A stretch of 13,306 nucleotides of DNA from Tenericutes bacterium HGW-Tenericutes-5 (GTDB taxonomy: Bacteria; Bacillota_I; Bacilli_A; Izemoplasmatales; Hujiaoplasmataceae): assembly GCA_002839125.1 (NCBI GenBank), contig PGXI01000029.1, forward strand, positions 6,828-20,133. Direction: 5' to 3'. Position numbers and translations under genes: made by a program. Shown here piece after piece: positions 6,527 to 12,935 of this stretch; the stretch's first letter is position 1, and every line of letters starts with the position of its first letter. The notes under the pieces were generated by a model. That model did not search any database. It saw only the letters and a list, made by a program, of their open reading frames with translations, and had not been told where the DNA came from.

Positions 6527-7723
6527 ATGGAATCTTTAAGAGAACTATATAAAATCGGTAGAGGTCCTTCGAGTTCTCATACAATGGGGCCTGAAAAAAT
6601 CTGCCAAGAAATATTAAAGAATTATCAGGGTGACTTTTATGAAGTCACTCTTTATGGTAGTTTAAGCTTTACAGGCCTTGGACATTTAACAGACAAAATT
6701 ATCCGTGAAACTTTAAAAAATGCAAATGTCTTATTTTCTAAAGAACTCAATCTCGAACATCCCAACACAATGGATATCGCTATCTATAAAGATAATCAGC
6801 TAATTGGCAGTGAAAGATACTATTCAATTGGTGGAGGATCAATCTTAAGAAAAGGTGATGATTTAAAGGAAAAACCTCAAGTTTATCCTCATAAGAATTT
6901 TCAAGAAATTAAAGATTACTGTCAAGAAAATAATTTAAAATTATATGAGTATGTGTATCAACATGAGAATCCAGATTTTAAAGATTACTTAAGAAAAATT
7001 TGGTCTCAAATGAAAGAAACAATTAACCTTGGACTACATCAAGAAGGATATTTACCAGGCCTTTTAGAAGTTAAAAGAAAAGCTAAGTCGTTACTTAATG
7101 ATCAAAAAAACAAAGTTTCCATTGAACTTAGACTACTTAGTTCCTTCGCTTATGCAACCTCAGAAGTTAATGCTAGTGGCGGAGTTGTTGTGACTGCTCC
7201 TACTTGTGGAGCTAGTGGTGTATTGCCAAGTCTTTTATACTTCTTAAGAGATATTAGAAAATACTCTGATGAAAGAATCCTCGATGGTTTAGCAACCGCT
7301 GGCATCATCGGCAACATTGTTAAACATAATGCTTCTATCTCTGGAGCTGAAGCAGGATGTCAAGCCGAAGTTGGAACAGCTTGTGCGATGGCAGCCGCTG
7401 CTTATAGCGAATTAGAAAACGGCAATCTAGAAGTTATAGAGTACGCCGCTGAGATTGCCCTAGAGCATCATTTAGGTTTAACCTGTGATCCGATTTTAGG
7501 TTATGTACAAATACCTTGTATTGAACGAAACGCTGTTGCTGCCGTAAGAGCGATGAATGCTGGCGAACTAGCAACACTTCTTATCGATACTAGGCTCGTA
7601 TCTTTCGATACAGTTGTCGATGCGATGAAAGAAACCGGAAAAGATCTGTTAGATTCTTACCGAGAAACAAGTATTGGCGGACTCGCTAAACATTATAAAG
7701 GCAAAAATAAAACAAGCAAGTAA
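6527..7723 (+). CDS. sdaA: L-serine dehydratase, single-chain iron-sulfur type
   Basis: Deaminates L-serine to pyruvate and ammonia using a [4Fe-4S] cluster. The 398-aa chain is a beta-alpha fusion: the beta part begins KIGRGPSSSHTMGP (9-22), and the alpha part holds APTCGASG (224-231), SGAEAGCQAEVGTAC (272-286) and TCDPILG...PCIERN (319-335). Cys278, Cys320 and Cys331 have the 42- and 11-residue spacing of the cluster cysteines in the Legionella enzyme (from memory). The chain is shorter than E. coli SdaA (about 454 aa), has no ACT domain, and ends in Lys without the C-terminal Cys described for some relatives. It starts 1 base after the speB stop with no ribosome binding site, so translation probably depends on reinitiation. 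A shared terminator overlaps its 3' end. It may feed on serine made from threonine-derived glycine. Confidence 0.93.
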   Translation: MESLRELYKIGRGPSSSHTMGPEKICQEILKNYQGDFYEVTLYGSLSFTGLGHLTDKIIRETLKNANVLFSKELNLEHPNTMDIAIYKDNQLIGSERYYSIGGGSILRKGDDLKEKPQVYPHKNFQEIKDYCQENNLKLYEYVYQHENPDFKDYLRKIWSQMKETINLGLHQEGYLPGLLEVKRKAKSLLNDQKNKVSIELRLLSSFAYATSEVNASGGVVVTAPTCGASGVLPSLLYFLRDIRKYSDERILDGLATAGIIGNIVKHNASISGAEAGCQAEVGTACAMAAAAYSELENGNLEVIEYAAEIALEHHLGLTCDPILGYVQIPCIERNAVAAVRAMNAGELATLLIDTRLVSFDTVVDAMKETGKDLLDSYRETSIGGLAKHYKGKNKTSK

Positions 7724-7743
7724 ACCTTGCTTGTTCTTTTTTT
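7711..7743. terminator. Bidirectional terminator between sdaA and kbl
   Basis: A perfect 10-bp stem (AACAAGCAAG/CTTGCTTGTT, 7711-7720 with 7726-7735) is followed by CTTTTTTT on the plus strand. On the minus strand it is followed by TTATTTTTG. The sdaA stop codon lies in the 5-nt loop and the kbl stop is 6 bases beyond, so one hairpin serves both convergent operons. Confidence 0.92.
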
Positions 7744-8923
7744 AGATTATTTTTAACTCTTTTCCAACTTTTTCAAAAACTTTAATCGCAAAATCTAAAT
7801 CATCCTTAGTATGCATCGCGCTAATCATACATCTTAATCTACCGGTTCCTTTTGGAACAGTTGGGAAAACAATTCCTGAAACAAAAACTCCATTTGCTAG
7901 TAAAGCTTTTGAAAACTCCATTGTCTTTGCTTCATTGCCTACCATAACAGGGGTGATTGGTGTTTCGCTATGACCGATGTCAAACCCTAGATTTTTCATT
8001 CTTTCTTTAAAATACTTTGCATTATCCCACAACTTATCAGTATACTCTTCGCTTTCCATCAACATCTTAACAGATTCAATAGTCGCACCGATTGCTGCTG
8101 GTGGTAAAGCAGTTGAAAACAATAGAGGTCTCGCTCTGTGAAGTAGCCATTCTTTAACAATTTTCTTAGAAGCTACATATCCGCCGATTACTCCGATAGC
8201 TTTTGACAAGGTTCCAATAATAAAGTCTACTTGTCCATGAAGTTTAAAATGATCAACGGTACCTCTACCGCTTTCACCTAAAACACCACTTCCATGGGCA
8301 TCATCCACATAAGTCAAACAATCATACTTCTTAGCCAATTCTACAATTTCCGGTAATTTTGCTAAATCTCCATCCATTGAGAACACACCATCAGTAATGA
8401 TTAAACAAGTATTATAATCTTTCCTTTTTTCTTTCAAAACTCTTTCTAAATCTTCCATATCAGAGTGTTTATAAACAGCTTTATCAGCTCTTGAAAGTCT
8501 TACACCATCAATAATTGAGGCATGATTTAGTTCATCACTAATAATTAAATCACCCTTATTAACAATCGCTTGGATAGCGCCAATATTACAGTTTAACCCA
8601 GATTGAAAACAAGTAACGGCCTCTTCACGTTTGAACTCAGCTAATAGGTCTTCCAGTTCTTCAAGGATACTCATATTACCGACGATTGTCCTAACGCTAC
8701 CAGTACCAGCACCAAATTTTTTAACCGCATTGATTGCGGCTTTTTTTACGCGTTTATTTCCTGCTAATCCTAAATAGTTATTTGAAGATAAATTAACTAC
8801 TTCTTTGTGATTCAAATCAATGACATTAGCGCATGGTCCATAATTTATCGGTAATATACGATAAACGCCATCCTTCTTTAACTCTTCTACTTGATTTTCT
8901 AAATATTTCAAATTATTTTTCAA
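7742..8923 (-). CDS. kbl: 2-amino-3-ketobutyrate CoA ligase (glycine C-acetyltransferase)
   Basis: PLP enzyme that cleaves 2-amino-3-ketobutyrate with CoA to glycine and acetyl-CoA, the second step of threonine catabolism. Family marks of alpha-oxoamine synthases, counted from the TTG start: LSSNNYLGL (45-53), NHASIIDG (133-140), YVDDAHGSGVLG with PLP-binding Asp about 207, and TLSKAIGVIGGY with Schiff-base Lys about 241. Length (about 393 aa) is normal. BioF and related enzymes share these motifs; the tdh gene just upstream makes Kbl the best call. Start: an in-frame GTG at 8932 abuts the GGGGAG site with no spacing, while the TTG at 8921-8923 lies 8 nt from it, the distance used by other genes here. 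The ribosome binding site lies inside the last codons of tdh. Confidence 0.94.
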   Translation of the reverse strand: MKNNLKYLENQVEELKKDGVYRILPINYGPCANVIDLNHKEVVNLSSNNYLGLAGNKRVKKAAINAVKKFGAGTGSVRTIVGNMSILEELEDLLAEFKREEAVTCFQSGLNCNIGAIQAIVNKGDLIISDELNHASIIDGVRLSRADKAVYKHSDMEDLERVLKEKRKDYNTCLIITDGVFSMDGDLAKLPEIVELAKKYDCLTYVDDAHGSGVLGESGRGTVDHFKLHGQVDFIIGTLSKAIGVIGGYVASKKIVKEWLLHRARPLLFSTALPPAAIGATIESVKMLMESEEYTDKLWDNAKYFKERMKNLGFDIGHSETPITPVMVGNEAKTMEFSKALLANGVFVSGIVFPTVPKGTGRLRCMISAMHTKDDLDFAIKVFEKVGKELKII

Positions 8924-8928
8924 ATTAA

Positions 8929-9999
8929 TCACTCCCCTGGTATCAATATTATTTTACCGCAATTTTTACCATTCATAACTTCTGCGGCCTCATTAATTTT
9001 ACTTAGTGGAAATTGATGAGTAATAACCTTATCTAGATGTAACAAATCGTTATCTAACAAATGCTTTACTTGTTCCCAAGTTTCATAGATTCTTCTGCCA
9101 ACAACTCCATAAATATGAGCGCCTTTAAAAACAACATCATCAGAAATATTAAGGCAAATATTTTCACTAGGCAAACCTAGCATACTCATCCCGCCGCCAG
9201 CTTTTAAATATTTAAATGCCGTTTCGATTGCTGTTTTATTGCCACTGAACTCACAAATGACATCAACACCACGATTATCAGTTAATTCCATGACTCGTTT
9301 ATAAGTATCTTCTTCAATTGGATTTATAATATAGTCTGCGCCTAATTCTTTAGCTAAATTTCTTCGATATTCATTAACCTCAATAGCAATAACTGTCTTC
9401 GCTCCACAAGCTCTAGCGACATCAACTCCCATAAGTCCAATTGGTCCACATCCAAGTATTACAACACTTCTATCCTTCACCGGAAAGTGACAAACTGTGT
9501 GAACTGCATTACCCAAAGGTTCTTGAACAGAAAGGTGTAACTGATTTAATCTCTTATCACTGATAAAACAGTTTTGTGCTGGTATTTTTACATACTCTGC
9601 AAAACATCCATCCGTGTCAACACCGATGATTTTAGTGTTCTCACAAATATGACCTTCGCCTCTTAAACAAAACTCACAAGTATTACATATAATGTGGGTC
9701 TCAGCACTTACAATATCACCAACTTTAACCCTTTCCACATCCTTAGCAATTTTAATAACTTCACCTGTGAACTCATGACCGACTGTCAAAGGCAGCTTCA
9801 ATCTGTTCTTAGCCCAATTATCATAATTGTAAATATGTGAATCCGTACCGCAAAAACTTACACTGTTGACCTTAATTAAAACTTCTCCTGCTTTAAGTTC
9901 TGTGCTAATCGTTTTTTGAACGATTGAGAAGCCTTTTTCTGGTCGATCTTTAACAACAGCCATCATCTTAAGTTCTTTTACATTCGTTAAATCCGTCAT
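8929..9999 (-). CDS. tdh: L-threonine 3-dehydrogenase, zinc-dependent
   Basis: Oxidises L-threonine with NAD+ to 2-amino-3-ketobutyrate, the substrate of the Kbl enzyme encoded next. It is a medium-chain zinc dehydrogenase of 356 aa. The catalytic zinc site has Cys50 in FCGTDSHIYNYDNW, a segment characteristic of Tdh, and GHE (74-76). The structural zinc site has Cys105, 108, 111 and 119, in the usual 3-3-8 spacing. EPLGNAVHT (160-168) and the NAD-binding GCGPIG (183-188) follow. Start ATG 9999 has an AAGGAG site 8 nt upstream. Its stop lies within the kbl ribosome binding region, so the two are translationally linked. Transcription is probably driven from an extended -10 promoter with a cre-like operator at the start point, suggesting repression when a preferred sugar is present. 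Confidence 0.95.
   Translation of the reverse strand: MTDLTNVKELKMMAVVKDRPEKGFSIVQKTISTELKAGEVLIKVNSVSFCGTDSHIYNYDNWAKNRLKLPLTVGHEFTGEVIKIAKDVERVKVGDIVSAETHIICNTCEFCLRGEGHICENTKIIGVDTDGCFAEYVKIPAQNCFISDKRLNQLHLSVQEPLGNAVHTVCHFPVKDRSVVILGCGPIGLMGVDVARACGAKTVIAIEVNEYRRNLAKELGADYIINPIEEDTYKRVMELTDNRGVDVICEFSGNKTAIETAFKYLKAGGGMSMLGLPSENICLNISDDVVFKGAHIYGVVGRRIYETWEQVKHLLDNDLLHLDKVITHQFPLSKINEAAEVMNGKNCGKIILIPGE
8932..8937 (-). promoter_or_regulatory. Ribosome binding site that selects the kbl TTG start
   Basis: GGGGAG on the minus strand is followed by TGATTAAT and then TTG. The arrangement copies that before phosphofructokinase (GGGAG, TGATTTGT, ATG). The in-frame GTG at 8930-8932 overlaps the site itself and is unlikely to be used. 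Confidence 0.65.
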
Positions 10000-10016
10000 T
10001 TGTTTTTCTCCTTCTT

Positions 10017-10030
10017 TACAAACGCTTACA
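10017..10030 (-). promoter_or_regulatory. Candidate cre (CcpA-type) operator of tdh-kbl
   Basis: The minus strand reads TGTAAGCGTTTGTA, matching the cre consensus TGWAARCGYTWNCW at every defined position but one (T for C near the end). It covers about +3 to +16 of the predicted transcript, where a bound LacI-family regulator would block initiation. The regulator gene is not in the window. Confidence 0.6.
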
Positions 10031-10039
10031 TCACTAAAT

Positions 10040-10048
10040 ATTATAACA
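10040..10048 (-). promoter_or_regulatory. Extended -10 promoter of tdh-kbl
   Basis: The minus strand reads TGTTATAAT, a perfect extended -10 element. A poor -35 (TTATTC or TATTCA) lies 17-18 bases upstream. Predicted start near 10033, giving a leader of about 34 nt. Confidence 0.65.
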
Positions 10049-10093
10049 TAAAATACAACCTTTGAATAATTTTTTATAGATTTTTTTAAGCAA

Positions 10094-10118
10094 AGAAAAA
10101 AAGGCTATTAAAGCCTTT
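10094..10118 (-). terminator. Terminator after the GyrI-like gene
   Basis: Read on the minus strand, a 7-bp stem (AAAGGCT/AGCCTTT, 10112-10118 with 10100-10106) with a 5-nt loop runs into TTTTTTTC. It lies 3 bases after the TAG stop at 10122-10124 and insulates tdh from this gene. Confidence 0.85.
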
Positions 10119-10121
10119 AAT

Positions 10122-10601
10122 CTACTCTTCTAGTTTAAATAGAAGATTAAGTTTCGCACCTTTTTCTTTATAGTTTTCTGTAGGCAAATACTCTTTTACG
10201 TCAAAACCTAAATGCACATTAATTCTTTCTCTTTTAACAAATTCATAAACCTTCTCTACTTCATTAAGCAAGTCATCATGTTCAATCTTAAAACTAATAT
10301 AACTGCCTTTTGGCAACTTCTTAGTTACGATATCTTCATCAGTACTTTCAAACAACTCATCTATTTCCACAAGCGCAAAATAATCCATCGTTTTAGATTC
10401 CATAAAATCAAAACGATACATTTCTAAACCAATGAAGGAATTAGGAATTGCCTTATTAGGAATTGAGCTAAAATAGATTTCTTTTAAATCGTCCCAAAGC
10501 CCAGGAATCTTTTGGTAATCGTCAGAGTTAACTCTTAAACCACCAATAAGTTCAATACCAGCAAAATATCTTGTATTCATATCTCTTATCATGTATTTCA
10601 T
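10122..10601 (-). CDS. Stand-alone GyrI-like / effector-binding domain protein
   Basis: Small soluble protein of 159 aa with no signal peptide or TM segment. The layout fits the GyrI-like (AraC/BmrR effector-binding) fold: an N-terminal strand with FAGIELIGGLRVN, a helix region IPGLWDDLKEIY, the strand set IGLEMYRFDF and YFALVEIDE, the turn LPKGSYISFKIEHDD (typically PxGxYxxFxxxG in the family), a long helix (LNEVEKVYEFVKRE) and a C-terminal strand pair containing FDVKEYLPTENY. No DNA-binding domain is attached, so it probably binds a small molecule; ligand and role are unknown. Start: ATG 10601 has GAGG 9 nt upstream, while an in-frame ATG at 10622 lacks one and sits at the predicted transcription start. 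It is monocistronic, with terminators on both sides. Confidence 0.72.
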   Translation of the reverse strand: MKYMIRDMNTRYFAGIELIGGLRVNSDDYQKIPGLWDDLKEIYFSSIPNKAIPNSFIGLEMYRFDFMESKTMDYFALVEIDELFESTDEDIVTKKLPKGSYISFKIEHDDLLNEVEKVYEFVKRERINVHLGFDVKEYLPTENYKEKGAKLNLLFKLEE

Positions 10602-10627
10602 TAAGAACCACCTCTTATGCATATTTT

Positions 10628-10633
10628 ATTATA
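10628..10633 (-). promoter_or_regulatory. Probable -10 box of the GyrI-like gene
   Basis: A perfect TATAAT on the minus strand, 26 bases before the ATG at 10601. A TTGAAA upstream is only 12 bases away, too close for a normal -35 box, so the promoter call rests on the -10 alone. Confidence 0.35.
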
Positions 10634-10665
10634 AATATAGAAAATTTTCAAGTTACCACTTTAAA

Positions 10666-10691
10666 ATAAAAAAAGACCTCAAAAGGTCCTT
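10666..10691 (-). terminator. Terminator of the signal-peptidase operon
   Basis: Read on the minus strand, an 8-bp stem with one G-T pair (AAGGACCT/AGGTCTTT, 10684-10691 with 10672-10679) and a 4-nt loop is followed by a run of T residues. It directly abuts the TAA stop of the SipW-like gene. Confidence 0.85.
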
Positions 10692-11264
10692 TTACTCTTC
10701 ATCACTTTTTACTTCTTCAGGTTTTTTTGTACTGTTATAATACTTCACAATTATAACAATCAATAATACATTAACAACCAGCAATCCAACCATAACAGGA
10801 TCTTGAACTATTCTAAATACTTTACCAGCATTAGCTATTTTAAAGCCATAAACACCGATAATATCATCAACAGTCACTTCATCTGAACTTCCATCACTAC
10901 TCACCCAAAAATCAAAGGTCTCTTCACCCTCACCATGGGTTTTAAAAATCTTATCTTCACCCTCACCGATTACTCGCCCAACATAATGAGTTACATAAGC
11001 CTCACTACCTAAATCAGGTAAGTAAGCTTTAAAAGTAATAATATCACCTTCAGTAATATTATCAATATCAACTCTTTTCACAACAACAGCATCATTTACA
11101 TTAAGCGTTGGTTCCATCGATGGCGAAATTATGACATAAGCTTTAAAGCCGAAAATATTAACTGTTTTATCAGGTGCAAAAGCATCCAGCAATAAGTAAC
11201 TAGCTAGAAAAACAACAACTGCGTAAAATATAATATTTTTAATTAACTTCCAATACTTATTCAT
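10692..11264 (-). CDS. sipW: SipW-like (ER-type) signal peptidase I
   Basis: Membrane serine protease that removes signal peptides from exported proteins. The 190-aa chain has an N-terminal TM segment (about 10-28), then ISPSMEPTL with nucleophile Ser49, TEGDIITF (71-78), VTHYVGRVIG with His93 where the common bacterial enzymes have the general-base Lys, and a region ending VTVDDIIGVYG with candidate acidic residues (about 124-134). A second TM segment (about 157-173) and an acidic cytoplasmic tail end it. Ser-His chemistry and two TM segments are the marks of the SipW/ER class, which in Bacillus serves the TasA and TapA fibre proteins. Its start overlaps the upstream gene by 8 bases (ATGAATAA), so the two are coupled. 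The likely substrates are the SipW-cognate proteins encoded upstream. Confidence 0.88.
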   Translation of the reverse strand: MNKYWKLIKNIIFYAVVVFLASYLLLDAFAPDKTVNIFGFKAYVIISPSMEPTLNVNDAVVVKRVDIDNITEGDIITFKAYLPDLGSEAYVTHYVGRVIGEGEDKIFKTHGEGEETFDFWVSSDGSSDEVTVDDIIGVYGFKIANAGKVFRIVQDPVMVGLLVVNVLLIVIIVKYYNSTKKPEEVKSDEE

Positions 11265-11853
11265 CTAAATAACTCTCTTTAAATTTTCGGTTGAATTTCT
11301 TAACTGGTCTTATAAAACCAAAGTAATAAATCCCTAGGGAAACAAACATTGCACTACCCATAATCAATATCCCAAAAGATCTAGAAACAAAATAATATAT
11401 GTTGCCCAAGAAATTACTTTCTCGGTGAAACTCACCAAAGACGTCTTCATAATCAACTATTCTCAAAGTAGTACCATTATGGGTTACAATCAATTCTTTT
11501 TCAAGATCATTGAACTCAATAATCTTTTCTACCCAATAACTATCTGTCCAGTCATCATAAACAACAATTAACTGATCCTCATAAAACTCTTCTTCATCAT
11601 GATCTACAACCCAAATTATTTTTTTATAAATCCGGTTATCTTCTACTCTTGATTGATAAGGAACTGCGAAGATTTGTTCCCCATTAAAAAGTTGTTTACT
11701 CAATTTTGGAAGTAGAGTTGGCAAAGAAAAAATAAACAGGACAAAAAAGACTAAAACTAGTGACCAAACAAAAATCTTATAATAGCGGTTTTTGTCTAGA
11801 ACTTTTGCTAAATCTTTATTAATATTTTGCTTATTTTCTAAATCTCTGCTCAT
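11257..11853 (-). CDS. Two-TM protein, probable catalytically inactive signal peptidase homologue
   Basis: Protein of 198 aa with TM segments at about 27-48 and 157-179 and a roughly 105-residue domain between, the same plan as the SipW-like protein it overlaps. Several blocks line up in order with that protein: YEDQLIVVYD (91-100) with TEGDIITFKA, VEKIIE (108-113) with VGRVIG, IVTHNG (122-127) with FKTHGE, and VDYEDVFGEF (133-142) with VTVDDIIGVY. The SMEPT nucleophile motif is absent and the catalytic His position is Tyr106 in this alignment. It may be a non-enzymatic partner that holds substrates or the active peptidase; this is inference from hand alignment. The ribosome binding site is weak (GGTGAG close to the ATG). 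A strong promoter lies 49-77 bases upstream. Confidence 0.7.
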   Translation of the reverse strand: MSRDLENKQNINKDLAKVLDKNRYYKIFVWSLVLVFFVLFIFSLPTLLPKLSKQLFNGEQIFAVPYQSRVEDNRIYKKIIWVVDHDEEEFYEDQLIVVYDDWTDSYWVEKIIEFNDLEKELIVTHNGTTLRIVDYEDVFGEFHRESNFLGNIYYFVSRSFGILIMGSAMFVSLGIYYFGFIRPVKKFNRKFKESYLDE

Positions 11854-11901
11854 CTTCTCACCAAATTAAGTACTCTTTAAAAAAGTAAAATATTTGTAAA
11901 G

Positions 11902-11930
11902 ATTATAGCATAATACAGAGCATTAAACAA
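11902..11930 (-). promoter_or_regulatory. Promoter of the pseudo-peptidase/sipW operon
   Basis: On the minus strand, TTGTTT (11925-11930), a 17-bp spacer and TATAAT (11902-11907) preceded by TGC form a sigma-A-type promoter with an extended -10. Predicted start near 11895, giving a leader of about 42 nt. This is the best promoter in the window. Confidence 0.8.
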
Positions 11931-11944
11931 TATGATTATCATAT
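11930..11944. repeat. Palindrome abutting the -35 box, possible operator
   Basis: ATATGATTATCATAT is a perfect 7-1-7 inverted repeat whose last base on the minus strand is the first base of the -35 box. Centre at 11937, 24 bp from the centre of the next palindrome. Confidence 0.5.
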
Positions 11945-11952
11945 CTATCACT

Positions 11953-11969
11953 AAATCAATTATTGATTT
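11953..11969. repeat. Second palindrome, over the stop codon of the upstream gene
   Basis: AAATCAATTATTGATTT is a perfect 8-1-8 inverted repeat covering the TGA stop at 11956-11958. It has no T-run on the minus strand, so it is not a normal terminator. It could be an mRNA 3' hairpin or a second operator for the promoter just downstream. Confidence 0.45.
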
Positions 11970-12846
11970 GTAGCTCATCAATTACAAGTCTAGAATAATA
12001 GTGATTTCCACTAGAAAACACTGATCCACCATTAAAATATATTTTGATGTAAATACCTACATTTTGCAAATTACTAGGAATATTAAAACTATAATAATTA
12101 AAACTTGCACTTGAATTAGTTGTACTTCCTGGTGTTCCGCTTCCAATAGTTGTCCAACTTATTCCATCAGTACTTACACTTACAGTAAAATCTCGATTAA
12201 CTAAAGGGTTGTACGTAGTTCCTTCATTTACAGAATCATAAAGCCCCCGATAAGCGTAAAACGAAACTGACGATACATTTTCAATCATTGTAGATGTTGT
12301 AATTTCCACCTTATAATTAAGTCTAATACTATTTAAATTGTTGGTATTAGTATTCAAAACATCATTAGCTAGAAAGAAACTGTACTCTGGATATGGAATT
12401 GGATCTGTTGGCGCTGCAGGTAATATTTGATGAAGTGGTTGATTAGAGCTATTTAGAGTTCTATCAATTACTTGAACAAAACCTATTGTTGGTCTTTTAT
12501 TATTTCTATCTGTCGTTCCTGTACCTAAAATATCCCACTCAATTCCTTCCAAAAGAATATTTTCAAAAGAAATTTGTGTACCATTTGTTACGGTAAAATT
12601 ATCATAAACCATTCCAATTGGACCACCATTGCTTTCAATCCACTCCGCAAAAGCTTCTAAATCTTGAATCGATTGTTCTTCTTCACTTAAAGTCTCCCAT
12701 TGCCCTATCATGATTTGATTTTGCTTAACATAACTCCCTTGCAAAATATCACTAGTCCAATATCCATAGGTAACAGTGATTGAAACTGAAAACAACATCA
12801 TGACAAAAACAATAAGAACAAGTCTCATCAATCTACCATTTTTCAT
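11956..12846 (-). CDS. Secreted beta-sandwich protein with SipW-cognate-type signal sequence
   Basis: Exported protein of 296 aa, family not recognised. The N terminus has Lys/Arg residues, a hydrophobic core (about 7-25) and then VTYGYWTSDI with QIMIGQW about 15 residues later. This resembles TasA-like proteins (TWAAFND... then a GTL motif) and the SipW-cognate signal class; cleavage is likely after TYG. An acidic helix (LSEEEQSIQDLEAFAEW) follows, then a Ser/Thr/Asn-rich beta region. The C-terminal 80 residues carry FTVSVSTDGISWTTIGSG and end LVIDELQINN, a discoidin/jelly-roll-like pattern shared with the next gene upstream. Start: ATG 12846 has AGAGG 8 nt upstream; an in-frame GTG at 12855 overlaps that site. 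It is probably a substrate of the SipW-like peptidase downstream and may be a surface or fibre component. Confidence 0.75.
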   Translation of the reverse strand: MKNGRLMRLVLIVFVMMLFSVSITVTYGYWTSDILQGSYVKQNQIMIGQWETLSEEEQSIQDLEAFAEWIESNGGPIGMVYDNFTVTNGTQISFENILLEGIEWDILGTGTTDRNNKRPTIGFVQVIDRTLNSSNQPLHQILPAAPTDPIPYPEYSFFLANDVLNTNTNNLNSIRLNYKVEITTSTMIENVSSVSFYAYRGLYDSVNEGTTYNPLVNRDFTVSVSTDGISWTTIGSGTPGSTTNSSASFNYYSFNIPSNLQNVGIYIKIYFNGGSVFSSGNHYYSRLVIDELQINN

Positions 12847-12854
12847 TTCAATCA

Positions 12855-12859
12855 CCTCT
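12855..12859 (-). promoter_or_regulatory. Ribosome binding site that fixes the start at 12846
   Basis: AGAGG followed by TGATTGAA and ATG on the minus strand. The site continues as AGGTGAT, close to the full anti-16S complement, and hides a GTG that would otherwise look like an earlier start. Confidence 0.7.
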
Positions 12860-12872
12860 TTTCATAATTTTT

Positions 12873-12909
12873 AAAAAAATAAAGAACATTACTAAACCGT
12901 AATGTTCTT
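12873..12909 (-). terminator. Strong hairpin-plus-T-run between the two secreted-protein genes
   Basis: A perfect 11-bp stem (AAGAACATTAC/GTAATGTTCTT, 12899-12909 with 12882-12892) with a 6-nt loop is followed by TATTTTTTT on the minus strand. It lies 26 bases after the stop of the partial gene and its T-run ends 27 bases before the next ATG. That leaves almost no room for a new promoter, so it may be a leaky terminator or attenuator. Confidence 0.85.
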
Positions 12910-12935
12910 AAATGGCTAATCTAATAAATATATTA

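Noticed and set aside
10212..10427. 71-codon plus-strand open frame inside the GyrI-like gene
   Set aside because: It is antisense to a gene with its own ribosome binding site and terminator, and its product is a low-complexity Phe/Ile/Lys string.
11930..11944. Calling the palindrome a definite Fur box
   Set aside because: It matches only the central part of the consensus and such AT-rich palindromes can arise by chance; it is kept as an unassigned candidate operator.
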